From contig LADP01000046.1 in the NCBI GenBank assembly GCA_000961575.1, positions 208,517 to 272,516 of the forward strand: a stretch of DNA of 64,000 nt, written 5' to 3'. Below, piece after piece: positions 54,389-62,834 of this stretch. Each line of letters begins with the position of its first letter. Position 1 is the first letter of the stretch. A model generated the notes under the pieces. It was not told the DNA's origin. It worked only from the letters and a program-made list of their open reading frames with translations, and did no database searches. The translations under genes and the position numbers were made by a program. The stretch is from Peptococcaceae bacterium BRH_c8a. Lineage in GTDB: Bacteria; Bacillota; Desulfotomaculia; Desulfotomaculales; Desulfallaceae.

Positions 54389-55216
54389 ATGAAGGCAACT
54401 TATGACCGCGAACTGGCGCTGGCCGTGCGGGCGGCGCATGAAGCGGGCCGGTTGATCCGGGAACGAATTAGCCGGCACTTGGAAACGTACACCAAATCGT
54501 GTCTGTCCGACCTGGTTACCGAGGTGGACCGGCAGTGTGAGCTGGCCATTACCGCCATGATCCGGTCAGATTTTCCCGCGCATGCCGTGGTAGGCGAAGA
54601 GCAGCAGGCTGACCAGGCCGGGGAGCCCGGTGGTGAAATGACTTGGTACGTGGACCCGCTGGACGGGACTACTAATTTTGTGTTTGGGCTGCCCCTATGC
54701 TCGATTTCCATTGCCCTGACCCGGCGGGGCCAACCGGTGCTGGGGGTGGTGTATGACCCCTTCCGGGAGGAAACTTTCACTGCGGTGCAGGGCGGCGGCG
54801 CCTTTTTAAACGGGGTGGTGATCTCAGTGGACCGGGAGATTATCACCCTGGAGCGCAGCCTGCTAGTGACAGGTTACCCCGGCAATATCGCTATGCGCCC
54901 CCGGATGCATATGGTAGACTACCGGCGGGTAATTGACACATGCGGCAACCTGCGGGCTTTAGGCACCGCCGCCCTGGAACTGGCCTACGTAGCCTGCGGC
55001 CGGTTGACGGGCTTCTGGGAGATGGCCTTACGCCCCTGGGACGTGGCCGCCGGGATGGTGCTGGTGGAAGAGGCCGGCGGCCGGGTCAGCGACCTGGCGG
55101 GAGAACCACTGCAGCTTGGGGAGTACGTAGACATTGCCACCTCCAACGGGCTAATCCACAAAGAATTAATCAGCACCCTGGCCTGGCAACCCATTCAAGT
55201 CGGGGACGGTTCTTGA
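54389..55216 (+). CDS. Inositol-monophosphatase-family phosphatase
   Basis: 275 residues. Lithium-sensitive phosphatase fold: VVGEEQQ near residue 71, WYVDPLDGTTNFVFGLPLC near 85 and the metal-binding WDVAAGMVLVEEAGG near 222. Family members act on inositol phosphates, 3'-phosphoadenosine 5'-phosphate or fructose-1,6-bisphosphate, and this one is of general SuhB type. The last residues IQVGDGS and the stop are encoded by a family E repeat (55194-55222), so the C-terminus is not ancestral; the same tail ends the GalT-like gene at 60763. Confidence 0.9.
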   Translation: MKATYDRELALAVRAAHEAGRLIRERISRHLETYTKSCLSDLVTEVDRQCELAITAMIRSDFPAHAVVGEEQQADQAGEPGGEMTWYVDPLDGTTNFVFGLPLCSISIALTRRGQPVLGVVYDPFREETFTAVQGGGAFLNGVVISVDREIITLERSLLVTGYPGNIAMRPRMHMVDYRRVIDTCGNLRALGTAALELAYVACGRLTGFWEMALRPWDVAAGMVLVEEAGGRVSDLAGEPLQLGEYVDIATSNGLIHKELISTLAWQPIQVGDGS

Positions 55217-55278
55217 CTTGAATTATGGAAATTTATGGTACCAACTTGCAACAAATCCAACTTGCAACACCTGGCACC
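55194..55278. repeat. Composite repeat E-D copy 1
   Basis: Family E hairpin TTCAAGTCGGGGACGGTTCT... (55194-55222) followed by a family D half element (55238-55278, GCAACTTGCAAC/CAACTTGCAACACCTGG form). A second E-D composite in the same orientation lies at 55541-55638; the DUF2007 gene lies between. Confidence 0.85.
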
Positions 55279-55296
55279 AAAGGAGGAGGGGTAACG

Positions 55297-55527
55297 ATGA
55301 GCGGAGATGAGAAAGGAAACCGGCCGGTGGTGATCGCCAGTTTCCTGGATCCTAACGAGGCCCATATTTTTAGAGGCATGTTGGAAAGCGAGGGCATTGA
55401 GGCCTTTGTATATCACGAGCGGTCAGCCACCATAATGCCTATTACCATTAGCGGCGTCCAGGTGGCGGTACGGGAAAAGGATCTGGACATTGCCAGATCC
55501 TTGCTGGAAGAAATCCGGTCGGGCTGA
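55297..55527 (+). CDS. DUF2007-type small signal-transduction-like protein
   Basis: 76 residues from ATG 55297 (AAAGGAGGAGGGG upstream; the longer frame would encode family D repeat). VVIASFLDPNEAHIFRGMLE followed by SEGIEAFVYHE and VREKDLDIARSLLEE match the DUF2007 family (PF09413), annotated as putative signal-transducing; the biochemical role is unknown. It is flanked on both sides by E-D composite repeats in direct orientation. Confidence 0.85.
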   Translation: MSGDEKGNRPVVIASFLDPNEAHIFRGMLESEGIEAFVYHERSATIMPITISGVQVAVREKDLDIARSLLEEIRSG

Positions 55528-55540
55528 GCCGTTCAAGTTG

Positions 55541-55638
55541 ACTCAAGTTGATTCAATTTGGGGACGGTTCTTGACTTGAGTTATGGTAGTATTTGGCAGC
55601 AACTTGCAACAAAATCAACTTGCAACACCTGGCACCAA
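55541..55638. repeat. Composite repeat E-D copy 2
   Basis: Degenerate family E (CAAGTTGACTCAAGTTG, then GGGGACGGTTCTTGACTTGA) and a family D half (55597-55638). The right end encodes the C-terminus of the minus-strand MarR-GNAT gene. Confidence 0.85.
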
Positions 55639-56649
55639 AGTGAGTTCGTAGCGTTCGTCGGTGAATGAGCGGCCCCAGATTTGTACCGGCTTTGTTTCGG
55701 TTTTAACGAAGCCGGCTTTTTTGTACATATGGATGGCTGTCTGCTGGTCGCTGGTAGTGAGCAGGAAGACTTGTTGGTAACCGCGCTCCCGGCAAAACTG
55801 CAGGGCCTCGTCCAGCATTCTTTGGCCTAGCCGCTTGCCCCGGTATGAGGGCTGGATTAGAAGCCACCTTAGCTGGGCGGTGGTTTCGGTATGCCCGATA
55901 ATGGCCACGGAGCCGACCAGGTCTGCCGGAGCGCCGGGATTGCCCAGGCCTCCTGGAGCACCCGGGCCGCCGCCGAGGCCGCCGGGGCCGCTGGTTTCCG
56001 CTACCCACAGCCTGTCCCGGCCGGGGCGGTAGGAGGCTGCGAATGACTGAAATGTGCCGCATACATAGCCTTCAAACTCGTGGTTGTAGCCACATTCCGC
56101 GGCATAGATAACGCCATGCAGGTGAATGATGCTGCCGATATCACCGGGGCGCAGGTCGTGCCGCAGATGCACTTTTTCCGGCGGTTCGCTTTGTTCGCTT
56201 GCTGTAGATTCACGATCTATATCTAATATGCGCTGGATGGTTTTCATACACTGCACCAGTTCCAGTTGCCTGCTTGCTGGGAGTTCCCCGATTAAACCTC
56301 TGATTTGCCGGTTTGAGGTTGTCTCCAGGCCGTCCATTATCCGGCGGCCTGCTTCGGTTAGGTAGACCAGGTTGGAGCGGCCGTCGGTGTTTGATCTTTC
56401 TCTGTACACTAGATGTTCTCGTTCAAACCGCTTGATGATCCGGCTGAGGTAGCCGGGATCCAGGTTTAGCTGTTCGATAAGTCTGGATGCGGTACAGTGG
56501 CTGCTCTGGCTTATCTCGAGCAGTACGCGGGCTTCGGCCAGGGAAAACGGGCTGTTTAGGACGTGCCGGTCCAGCAGTCCGATGATGTTGGTGTAGAACC
56601 GGTTGAACTGCCTGATTTCCTGCACAAGGGCGTCGGTATGATGCGCCAT
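55615..56649 (-). CDS. MarR–GNAT fusion regulator/acetyltransferase
   Basis: 344 residues. Residues ~1-150 are a MarR winged helix (FSLAEARVLLEISQSSHCTA; DPGYLSRIIKRFEREHLVYR; DGRSNLVYLTEAGRRIMD). Residues ~165-335 are a GNAT acetyltransferase (LRWLLIQPSYRGKRLGQRML; AIHMYKKAGFVKTE). Between two GNAT strands is an unusual insert rich in Gly and Pro (GGLGGGPGAPGGLGNPGAPA). The last residues LVPGVAS are encoded by a family D repeat. The adjacent MFS gene on the same strand may be its target. Such fusions are known; substrate unknown. Confidence 0.9.
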   Translation of the reverse strand: MAHHTDALVQEIRQFNRFYTNIIGLLDRHVLNSPFSLAEARVLLEISQSSHCTASRLIEQLNLDPGYLSRIIKRFEREHLVYRERSNTDGRSNLVYLTEAGRRIMDGLETTSNRQIRGLIGELPASRQLELVQCMKTIQRILDIDRESTASEQSEPPEKVHLRHDLRPGDIGSIIHLHGVIYAAECGYNHEFEGYVCGTFQSFAASYRPGRDRLWVAETSGPGGLGGGPGAPGGLGNPGAPADLVGSVAIIGHTETTAQLRWLLIQPSYRGKRLGQRMLDEALQFCRERGYQQVFLLTTSDQQTAIHMYKKAGFVKTETKPVQIWGRSFTDERYELTLVPGVAS

Positions 56650-56745
56650 GTTAACACCTCCCCGGGTGATTAAGGAAATGGTAGCATAATTTAGTTGCCT
56701 TAGTCAACTAAATTATTTATTGCTGCGCTGTCAGCAGATTAAGCG

Positions 56746-56804
56746 TGTCATCCTGAGCGCAGCGAAGGATCTGGGCTTTAAGATTCTTCGCTGCGCTCAG
56801 AATT
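56746..56804. repeat. Dispersed repeat, family F copy 6
   Basis: TGTCATCCTGAGCGCAGCGA to CTGCGCTCAGAAT. Upstream of the MarR-GNAT gene. Confidence 0.88.
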
Positions 56805-56895
56805 ACCACGCGTACCCGCACCACGATAAATGAATATAACTTGCTGGCTGTATTCATAACAATGACTATTTTAGCGTCCCGGGAAAAAGGCCAAT

Positions 56896-56976
56896 TGTAG
56901 GGAACGCCCCCTGTGGCGTTCCGTCCACAGGTCAGCGATGTCGTTGGAACGGAACGGCACAGGGGCCGTTCCCTAC
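56896..56976. repeat. Imperfect 81-bp palindrome (GTAGGGAACG type)
   Basis: GTAGGGAACGCCCCCTGTGG pairs with the complementary CACAGGGGCCGTTCCCTAC end around a loop with further pairing (CGTTCCGT/GGAACGG). Single copy in this window; different from families A-G. Confidence 0.8.
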
Positions 56977-57078
56977 GACCCTGCCACGGCGGAGATAATA
57001 CAAGCCTTGAAGACAAACGGATAAAACATCGGTTACCGGTTGTATTCATAGCAATGACAGGCATAATGACAAAGTTCA

Positions 57079-57106
57079 GGTGCCAGGTGTTGCAACACCT
57101 GGCACC
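57079..57106. repeat. Minimal family D palindrome
   Basis: GGTGCCAGGTGTTG directly joined to CAACACCTGGCACC, a loop-less 28-base perfect palindrome; the shortest form of family D. Confidence 0.9.
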
Positions 57107-57169
57107 AAAGCCCAACCAGAAAGTTGTATTCGTTTATCGTGGTGCGGAATCTTGTTTTCAGGTTACCCC

Positions 57170-58369
57170 TTAACCGGAATACTTCGGGGCACAAGGCACC
57201 GGCTTGTTGCGCCCTCCCGCCGCTAAAAGCAGCGCTTCCAGCAGCAGCAACAGCGCAAAAAGGTAAAAACCCGCGCTGGGGCCGGATAATTCGCCTAGTT
57301 TTCCCACCAGGGCCGGGCCGAAAAACATGCCGGCACCCCAGAAAAGAAAGTACGCCCCGGAGATGGTGCCTTTTAGATTATCCGGCACCACTTCGTTTAA
57401 ATAAGCCAGGGATGACAGGTAAAACACGCCCAGACCCAGGCCAGCCACAGCCAGAATTACGCTGATCCAGGGTTGCCCAAGGGCCGGGAACATCCCCAGG
57501 CCTACCGCGGCGGCGGCCAATCCTGCGATCATAAAAACACGTCTTCCATACCTGTCCGACAGAAAACCGGTTAGCTGGGACAGGCTGACGGCGGCGTAAA
57601 ACAGGGCAAAAAACACGCCTACCTGAGCGGTACCAAACCCTTTAAAGCTGATGAGGTAAGCCGGCAGCACCGTGAGAAATATGCCGTACCCCGCACCATA
57701 CAATGTAATCCCCACCAGCGACGCCAGCGTTTCCCGGTTGGCGGCCAGAGCCAGGATATCCGCCGGGCGCATTTTTGGCTGCCGGGCCGAATCCCCGGCG
57801 GGCTCCCCGGCGCGCACGTTATCCACGCACAGGAGAATAACCAGCGCCCCGGCCAGACACACACCGGCGAAAAACAAAAACGCTTGGTTGCCGGTCCAGA
57901 TCCCGGCCAGGGCCACCCCCAGCAGAGGCCCGGCTGTAAGCCCCAGGTGCATCACCGCGTTGTATACACCCATTACCCGGCCCCGGGCCAGCGGGTACCG
58001 GATGGCCAGAAGCGCCGGTGCCAGCGCCCAAAGCGGTGCCTCCCCGGCCCCCTGGATTAACCGGCCCAGGAAAATTAGGGCGGCGCTGTCGGCAAAGTAA
58101 AACAGCAGGCCCGCCAGGCCGCAAACCAGATACCCGCCGGCCAGGAAGACTTTAAAACCCAGCCGGTCGGACAGGTTGCCCACCGGCACCTGCAGCACAA
58201 TGTAGGACAGGGCGAAAAATGAGGCCAGGTAGCCCACCGGGGCACCGGCACCCTCCAGGTTGATGATCTTTTGAGGCAGCAGGGGCACGATCATGCCTAC
58301 CCCCAGCATAATCAGAAACACGGCCAGGTTCAGACCCAGCAGCGTCCGGTCGCGAAACATAAGTTCCAC
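57170..58369 (-). CDS. MFS transporter
   Basis: 399 residues, about twelve membrane segments. Motif A appears as GNLSDRLGFKVFLAGGYL after helix 2 and, weaker, as GFLSDRYGRRVFMIAGLA in the second half. The first helix is LNLAVFLIMLGVGMIVPLLP. Resembles drug/metabolite efflux members; substrate not predictable. It precedes (relative to transcription) the repeats and the MarR-GNAT gene, a combination seen in resistance loci, but they are separated by over 500 bases. Confidence 0.92.
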   Translation of the reverse strand: MELMFRDRTLLGLNLAVFLIMLGVGMIVPLLPQKIINLEGAGAPVGYLASFFALSYIVLQVPVGNLSDRLGFKVFLAGGYLVCGLAGLLFYFADSAALIFLGRLIQGAGEAPLWALAPALLAIRYPLARGRVMGVYNAVMHLGLTAGPLLGVALAGIWTGNQAFLFFAGVCLAGALVILLCVDNVRAGEPAGDSARQPKMRPADILALAANRETLASLVGITLYGAGYGIFLTVLPAYLISFKGFGTAQVGVFFALFYAAVSLSQLTGFLSDRYGRRVFMIAGLAAAAVGLGMFPALGQPWISVILAVAGLGLGVFYLSSLAYLNEVVPDNLKGTISGAYFLFWGAGMFFGPALVGKLGELSGPSAGFYLFALLLLLEALLLAAGGRNKPVPCAPKYSG

Positions 58370-58504
58370 CTTCTTTGCATGTTGGTAATGACGGTAATGT
58401 CAGTTGGTGACTCTGCGCTAAGGTTTGATCCAACATCAAAGTTTGACCAGCGCCCCCTTTCCCGCTATGTAAGCAGTATGCTTTTTAAGCCCATTAATTT
58501 GAAA

Positions 58505-58531
58505 AATAAAAACCGTACGCTAAGCGCACGG
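58505..58531 (-). terminator. Rho-independent terminator (minus strand)
   Basis: CCGTGCGC-TTA-GCGTACGG with one mismatched pair, followed on the minus strand by TTTTTA. It ends the short unit containing the 25-residue ORF. Confidence 0.75.
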
Positions 58532-58572
58532 CGGTTTGGCAGTACATTATATCATTTAACATTAAATGACCG

Positions 58573-58650
58573 TCATCTTAACGCTGTAGCCCCGGCCGAG
58601 ACAAAAACCGAGATTGTTATCAAGTTAATCGTTAAGGCGACGCGCTTCAT
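58573..58650 (-). CDS. Possible 25-residue hydrophobic peptide
   Basis: ATG 58650 with AAAGGG upstream; begins MKRVALTINLITISVFVSAG and ends ATALR. Basic start plus hydrophobic middle resembles a small membrane or exported peptide. It has its own terminator downstream and otherwise lies in a 447-base gap without a gene. Support is only the frame, ribosome site and terminator. Confidence 0.35.
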   Translation of the reverse strand: MKRVALTINLITISVFVSAGATALR

Positions 58651-58816
58651 TACACACAACCCTTTGCGTTTGTTCCTTTCACAAATACTACCATTCATGG
58701 GCAACCAGGTCAACATGCCTTTGCGGTAAAGATTTTGATTAGTAATAATGGTTATTAATTGCTATATATTATCACAAAAAAAAAGTGCTCCCGGGTAGGG
58801 AACACCTTAGGCCAGA

Positions 58817-59689
58817 TTAATTAACTTCTAATGTTTGAGTCTCAGCATCCCAATCCGCGTCCAGGTTAAGGCTTTCTACAATGAACCTTATTGGAACAAC
58901 GGTTCTGTTGTTAATGGATTGCGCCGGCTCATCAACTGTGAATACCTCGTCATTAACAAGAATTTGGTCGTCACCTATCGTTAGGGTAATCTCTGTGCCG
59001 CTGTCTTGCACTATGGTTATTGTTTTAGTGTCATTATCCCACGTTACCGTGGCCCCGGTAGCTTGAGATATCGCTCTTAGCGGGATTAGAATTCTGCCTT
59101 CTTTAATAACCGGAGGTGTGTCAAACTTAATATTTTTTTTGTGGATCATTACGTTGGTCACCGGTAAAGTATTTAAACCCTGGTTTTCAAGTTCTTCGGC
59201 CAAGTCCTGTAGATTATCCCACTCTTCTTCGGTATATTGTTCTTTCATCACTGATTTCATTTGCACTTTATAAGATCTCATTTCCGCAAAGTAAACGGCC
59301 TTTTGTACGGTTAGCTCTTCAATCTCTGTGTATAAAGCGTCACCTGGTTCAATTTCATACTGTGCTTTAAGAGCTTCAATTTGCTGCTCGATGAGGTCTT
59401 TTTGGGCCTCCGCTGCATCCTTTTGGGCCTCGAGCTCATTTTTTATTGCTACCCAAGGCTTCTTTACGGTCTCTTCCGCATTTTCTTCTGTTTCCTCTTC
59501 GGTTTCCGCTTCGTCTGTCAATTCTTCGTCAACTTCAATAGTTTGCATATTCATTTCAGCGGCATTTCTATTGGCGTTGGTATTAGATTTACCCTCTGCT
59601 TTATCACTTTTTGCCAATGCGGTAAAGGGGCTTGCCAGAGCCAACAAAAAACAGATTACCAATGCTAGGAAAACCTTTGATTTAATCAT
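58817..59689 (-). CDS. Secreted protein with copper-amine-oxidase-like N-terminal domain
   Basis: 290 residues. A signal peptide (MIKSKVFLALVICFLLALAS, cleavage after ALA near residue 27) is followed by an acidic low-complexity stretch (ELTDEAETEEETEENAEETV), a coiled coil (residues ~80-165) and a copper-amine-oxidase-like domain (residues ~180-290; GRILIPLRAISQATGATVTW, NRTVVPIRFIVESLNLDADW). The domain is the same type as the two at the C-terminus of the 38220 protein and is common in surface proteins of Clostridia; it is not an oxidase. Extracellular, probably cell-wall associated. Confidence 0.9.
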   Translation of the reverse strand: MIKSKVFLALVICFLLALASPFTALAKSDKAEGKSNTNANRNAAEMNMQTIEVDEELTDEAETEEETEENAEETVKKPWVAIKNELEAQKDAAEAQKDLIEQQIEALKAQYEIEPGDALYTEIEELTVQKAVYFAEMRSYKVQMKSVMKEQYTEEEWDNLQDLAEELENQGLNTLPVTNVMIHKKNIKFDTPPVIKEGRILIPLRAISQATGATVTWDNDTKTITIVQDSGTEITLTIGDDQILVNDEVFTVDEPAQSINNRTVVPIRFIVESLNLDADWDAETQTLEVN

Positions 59690-59889
59690 GATATCCCTCC
59701 ATTTTTCTTAAGTATAATAATTATAGGGATATCAACCGCTATTTTACATGAGTAATAGTCTCAATTTAGCTTAAGCCTTAAGTCCTATCTTTAAAGTAAA
59801 AAAACTATCAGCAAGTAATGAATTTTTAATAACTTTGTTATACTTTGGTAATCTCCAACCGTTAGCATGTCCTTAGGAGGTGGTTCACG

Positions 59890-60135
59890 ATGACTAAAGA
59901 CATTACCACACAGGAGCTTTTATATAAACTGGTTGACTCACTAGCAACGATTAGTGGCAATGCTCAGATGGCTTCGTTTATTGACCACCCCAAGTGGAGC
60001 GTTAAATATGTCCGGGCCATCATCGATGAGCTAGATAATGCCCTTGCTTTGCTTCAACAGGTTGCCGAAATATGCGACAGCGAGAATCAGGATACCGAAG
60101 CTTATTTTGGAGATACTGAACAGCTTTATCATTAA
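59890..60135 (+). CDS. Hypothetical protein (81 aa)
   Basis: 81 residues, AGGAGG upstream of ATG 59890, terminator following. Two helices are predicted (TTQELLYKLVDSLATISGNA; VRAIIDELDNALALLQQVAE), and a C-terminal acidic tail (CDSENQDTEAYFGDTEQ). I do not recognise it. Own short unit. Confidence 0.7.
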   Translation: MTKDITTQELLYKLVDSLATISGNAQMASFIDHPKWSVKYVRAIIDELDNALALLQQVAEICDSENQDTEAYFGDTEQLYH

Positions 60136-60173
60136 TCATTAACGCCAATTCCATACCCTTCTCCCTCCTAGAA

Positions 60174-60197
60174 GAGCACCACTTGGTGCTCTTTTTA
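60174..60197 (+). terminator. Rho-independent terminator
   Basis: GAGCACC-ACTT-GGTGCTC stem followed by TTTTTATTT, after the 81-residue gene. Confidence 0.85.
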
Positions 60198-60304
60198 TTT
60201 GCCCCCAACGTTTTAAGGCACCATCTTTTCCCCGGTATAACTTATCTCTGCCGGGCCATTAATAATCTTATGTAATCTTATGTAATCCTATGGAGGTGTA
60301 AACT

Positions 60305-60667
60305 ATGCCTAAAAAGAATCATGAATCCGCTGTCGAACAGGATTTTGACCGGCTCCGGGCTGAGCAGCAGGCGCCCGTAGAACCGGCTGCGGGTTTGGCT
60401 GGCCGAGATTTCGATGTGCAGATTAAATCTGCGGTTTACGCGCCAGATCCCGAATTACAATCGGACGAGCTGATTGCAGCTAATAATAAGAACTTTGACC
60501 CACGTCAAATGATGATTTCGGAATCGTTAACTATTCCTCCTCAACTGTTAGATGATGTGATACCGAAGGATGATACCAAAGCCGGCCCCGGTCTTGAGAG
60601 CCTCCGCGCTGCCCTGAGTAAAGATGTCGACCCTCTGGCCGCGCTTAACGCAGACGGGGAGAGGTAA
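60305..60667 (+). CDS. Hypothetical protein (120 aa)
   Basis: 120 residues with GGAGGTG upstream of ATG 60305. Acidic, mostly disordered in appearance, with IPPQLLDDVIPKDDTKAGPG near the C-terminus. Begins MPKKNHESAVEQDF. No domain recognised; the lysine-rich start and acidic body resemble small spore or ribosome-associated proteins, but that is only a guess. It ends just before a family A palindrome. Confidence 0.65.
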   Translation: MPKKNHESAVEQDFDRLRAEQQAPVEPAAGLAGRDFDVQIKSAVYAPDPELQSDELIAANNKNFDPRQMMISESLTIPPQLLDDVIPKDDTKAGPGLESLRAALSKDVDPLAALNADGER

Positions 60668-60673
60668 GAGAGC

Positions 60674-60758
60674 AGCCAAGGGGCAGACAAGGGGACAGGG
60701 ACCTGTCTGGTCAAGACCAGACAGGTCCCTGTCCCCTTGTCTGCCCTGGCCCTTGGCT
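60674..60758. repeat. Palindromic repeat, family A copy 2
   Basis: AGCCAAGGGGCAGACAAGGG arm and complement ending CCCTTGGCT. Followed at once by a family E element (60758-60786), inverted relative to 55194. Confidence 0.92.
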
Positions 60759-60762
60759 CAAG

Positions 60763-61878
60763 TCAAGAACCGTCCCCGACTTGAATGCGTAGGTGGTGGG
60801 CTACTTGGAAGGGGTCGGTGGATACTACCGAGGCGGCGTACAGTTCCATGCCGCCAAAGTCGGCGGTGCGCCCGGCGGCGTCGCCCCGATCCACCACCCG
60901 GGCGATGAGCGGGAAGCCGGCCCAGTCTTCGGGCGCCGAATCCGGCGGGGGTATGTACACTGCCACGTTGAAGCTGCTGGTACCGTTTTCCCGCAGCGAG
61001 GTCAGTACCCGGCCCACCCATAGACCCAGTTCGGCCAGGTGTTCCAGGCCGGATTTGCCGGGCAGCACCACCCAGGTTTCTTTTTCCTTAATTGGCGTCA
61101 GCGATGCAAAAATCCTGGCGTCGCCCTCCTTTAAGGCCAGGCCGGCCACCCGGTGGCCCAGGTACAGGTCTTCGAAATAATTTTCGCCGTGCTGTTGACG
61201 GTAGACCGCGGCGTCCCGGCGCAAACGTTCCACCTTCGGATAATGCATGCCCGTGGTGACGGTGACTTGCAGGTGGCCGTGCACTACCGATGATCCCGCG
61301 GGCCAAAGGCAGTTCCACATTAAAAAGGGGTAGCGGGGCTGTTTTTGCGCCTGCCCGGCGGCGGGTTGTTCCAGCACCACACCAAACCATTTGCCGGCCA
61401 AGCTAAAGTAATCGGCCACCTGCTCGGCATCGAACCGCAGCGGGTGATGCTCATCCGGGATGATTAAACTGTGCCAGCGGTCGTACTTGGCCACGTTGGA
61501 GGCGGTGATGGCATTGATGCCGACCAGCCGTCCGAAGGTGTCGGCGGGGGTTTTTTCGTCTGGTTTACAAAAGGCACAGCCGCTTTGATGTTCTTCGATT
61601 GAACGATCCAACCTGGCCGAGTCGCCGCCGGGCAGGGGACGCAGCGCACGCAGGGCGTTGAACAGGGTGCCTTCCAGGGTGACCCGGTTGGTGATTTTAA
61701 TAATCTGCTGTTTTTCGACCCCGGACAGGTCGCCGAACTTTGACGCCGCCCAGTCCCGGATCCCTTCGGGCAGCACCAGTGCTCCGGTGTATTCTGTAAT
61801 GTCAAATAGGCGGTCAAAAACTGTACGGGGATTACCTTTAACGCCCCGCACCAGTTTGGTGATTTCGGTAATATGCAA
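60763..61878 (-). CDS. GalT/HIT-superfamily nucleotidyltransferase-like protein
   Basis: 371 residues from a TTG at 61878 (GGAAGGAG upstream; a longer frame exists). HIT-like active region is VVHGHLQVTV near residue 200, with WHSLIIPDEHHPLRFDAEQV before it and an N-terminal CAFCKPDEKTPADTFGRL CxxC. Similar to DUF4922/galactose-1-phosphate uridylyltransferase-like proteins; the usual HPH-Q is here HGHLQ, so activity is uncertain. The C-terminal LRIQVGDGS is encoded by the family E repeat, as in the phosphatase at 54389. Confidence 0.7.
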   Translation of the reverse strand: MHITEITKLVRGVKGNPRTVFDRLFDITEYTGALVLPEGIRDWAASKFGDLSGVEKQQIIKITNRVTLEGTLFNALRALRPLPGGDSARLDRSIEEHQSGCAFCKPDEKTPADTFGRLVGINAITASNVAKYDRWHSLIIPDEHHPLRFDAEQVADYFSLAGKWFGVVLEQPAAGQAQKQPRYPFLMWNCLWPAGSSVVHGHLQVTVTTGMHYPKVERLRRDAAVYRQQHGENYFEDLYLGHRVAGLALKEGDARIFASLTPIKEKETWVVLPGKSGLEHLAELGLWVGRVLTSLRENGTSSFNVAVYIPPPDSAPEDWAGFPLIARVVDRGDAAGRTADFGGMELYAASVVSTDPFQVAHHLRIQVGDGS

Positions 61879-62009
61879 TGAGCACACTCCTTCCGCCACC
61901 AGCATTCCCGGCCGGCGGCCTCGGTATGCAAACAAACATTATACATTATTATATACTTTAGGCTGAAAATAGAATTTTAGAAGCTGTCATTTTGAACGTC
62001 AGCCAGTGT

Positions 62010-62072
62010 TGTCATCCTGAGCGTTAGCGAAGGATCTAATCTTTAAGATTCTTCGCTGCGCTCAGAATGACA
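62010..62072. repeat. Dispersed repeat, family F copy 7
   Basis: TGTCATCCTGAGCGTTAGCG to CTGCGCTCAGAATGACA. Nearby TATTCATAGCAATGACA words also occur at 33140 and 57045. Confidence 0.9.
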
Positions 62073-62194
62073 GATTCGTTTGTATTCATAGCAATGACAA
62101 CCTGGTTCAACCGCAAAAAGCGCTGACTAATTGTCAACGCTAACGCCATCTTAACTATAATCCCCTTTTACCCAACGGGTCAGGCGGATGGGGA

Positions 62195-62746
62195 TTAGGC
62201 CCCGCCTCCGCCACGCACCAGCACCAGCCCGGTCCAGTCCACGTAATCCCGCACTGGGAATTCTAGCGGCCAGCCCACCCGGGAGCAAGTCTCCACCACG
62301 TTGATGCCAAAAGCCCCCATGCCGGAGCGGATCCGCTCGGGATAGCGGCAGGGGCTGCCCACACCGGCGCAGGGTCGGCACAACCGGCAGCAGGTGGCGA
62401 TAATGCCGCGCACCCCGGCACCGTTTGCCTGGCAGAACTGCTCGGCATCCAGCACCATGTCGTGCACTTGGTTGGCTCCCCGGAAGGCATCGTTACGGTT
62501 GTCGGGGTCTACCGGTACCCGCACCTGAAAAAGGACTGCCTGTCGGTAAGTTTCCAGCTCGCGGTGGAACACGTCCAGCGGGGGAATGGTGGGTTGGCGG
62601 CTGATGTTTTGCCCCAGTTCCGGGCAACTGCCGCAACCCGGCTCGTTTAGCATGTCGATCGCTGCGGTATCAATAACCACCGCCCGGGACGCACCGGCCT
62701 CCAGTAAAAGAGTCTTAACCTGTTCCAACATTTCTGCCTTTGGCAT
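62195..62746 (-). CDS. DUF2284 metal-binding protein
   Basis: 183 residues from ATG 62746 (AAGGAG upstream; the longer frame reads through families A and D). Cysteine-rich: PGCGSCPELGQN near residue 32, then CCRLCRPCAGVGSPCRYPE near 120, and NVVETCSRVGWPLEF. This is the DUF2284 family, predicted metal or Fe-S binding and frequent in anaerobes; function unknown. Complete on sequence evidence. Confidence 0.88.
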   Translation of the reverse strand: MPKAEMLEQVKTLLLEAGASRAVVIDTAAIDMLNEPGCGSCPELGQNISRQPTIPPLDVFHRELETYRQAVLFQVRVPVDPDNRNDAFRGANQVHDMVLDAEQFCQANGAGVRGIIATCCRLCRPCAGVGSPCRYPERIRSGMGAFGINVVETCSRVGWPLEFPVRDYVDWTGLVLVRGGGGA

Positions 62747-62762
62747 AGCCCACCGCTCCTTA

Positions 62763-62826
62763 GCCAGACAAGGGGACAGGGACCTGTCTGGTCTTGACCA
62801 GACAGGTCCCTGTCCCCTTGTCTGGC
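62763..62826. repeat. Palindromic repeat, family A copy 3
   Basis: GCCAGACAAGGGGACAGGGA arm and complement, loop in CTGGTCTTGACCAG. Same as 63397-63460 (offset 634). Confidence 0.93.
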
Positions 62827-62834
62827 CCATTACA

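Noticed and set aside
58271..58729. 152-codon plus-strand frame
   Set aside because: Covers the start of the MFS gene on the other strand and a terminator; no ribosome site.
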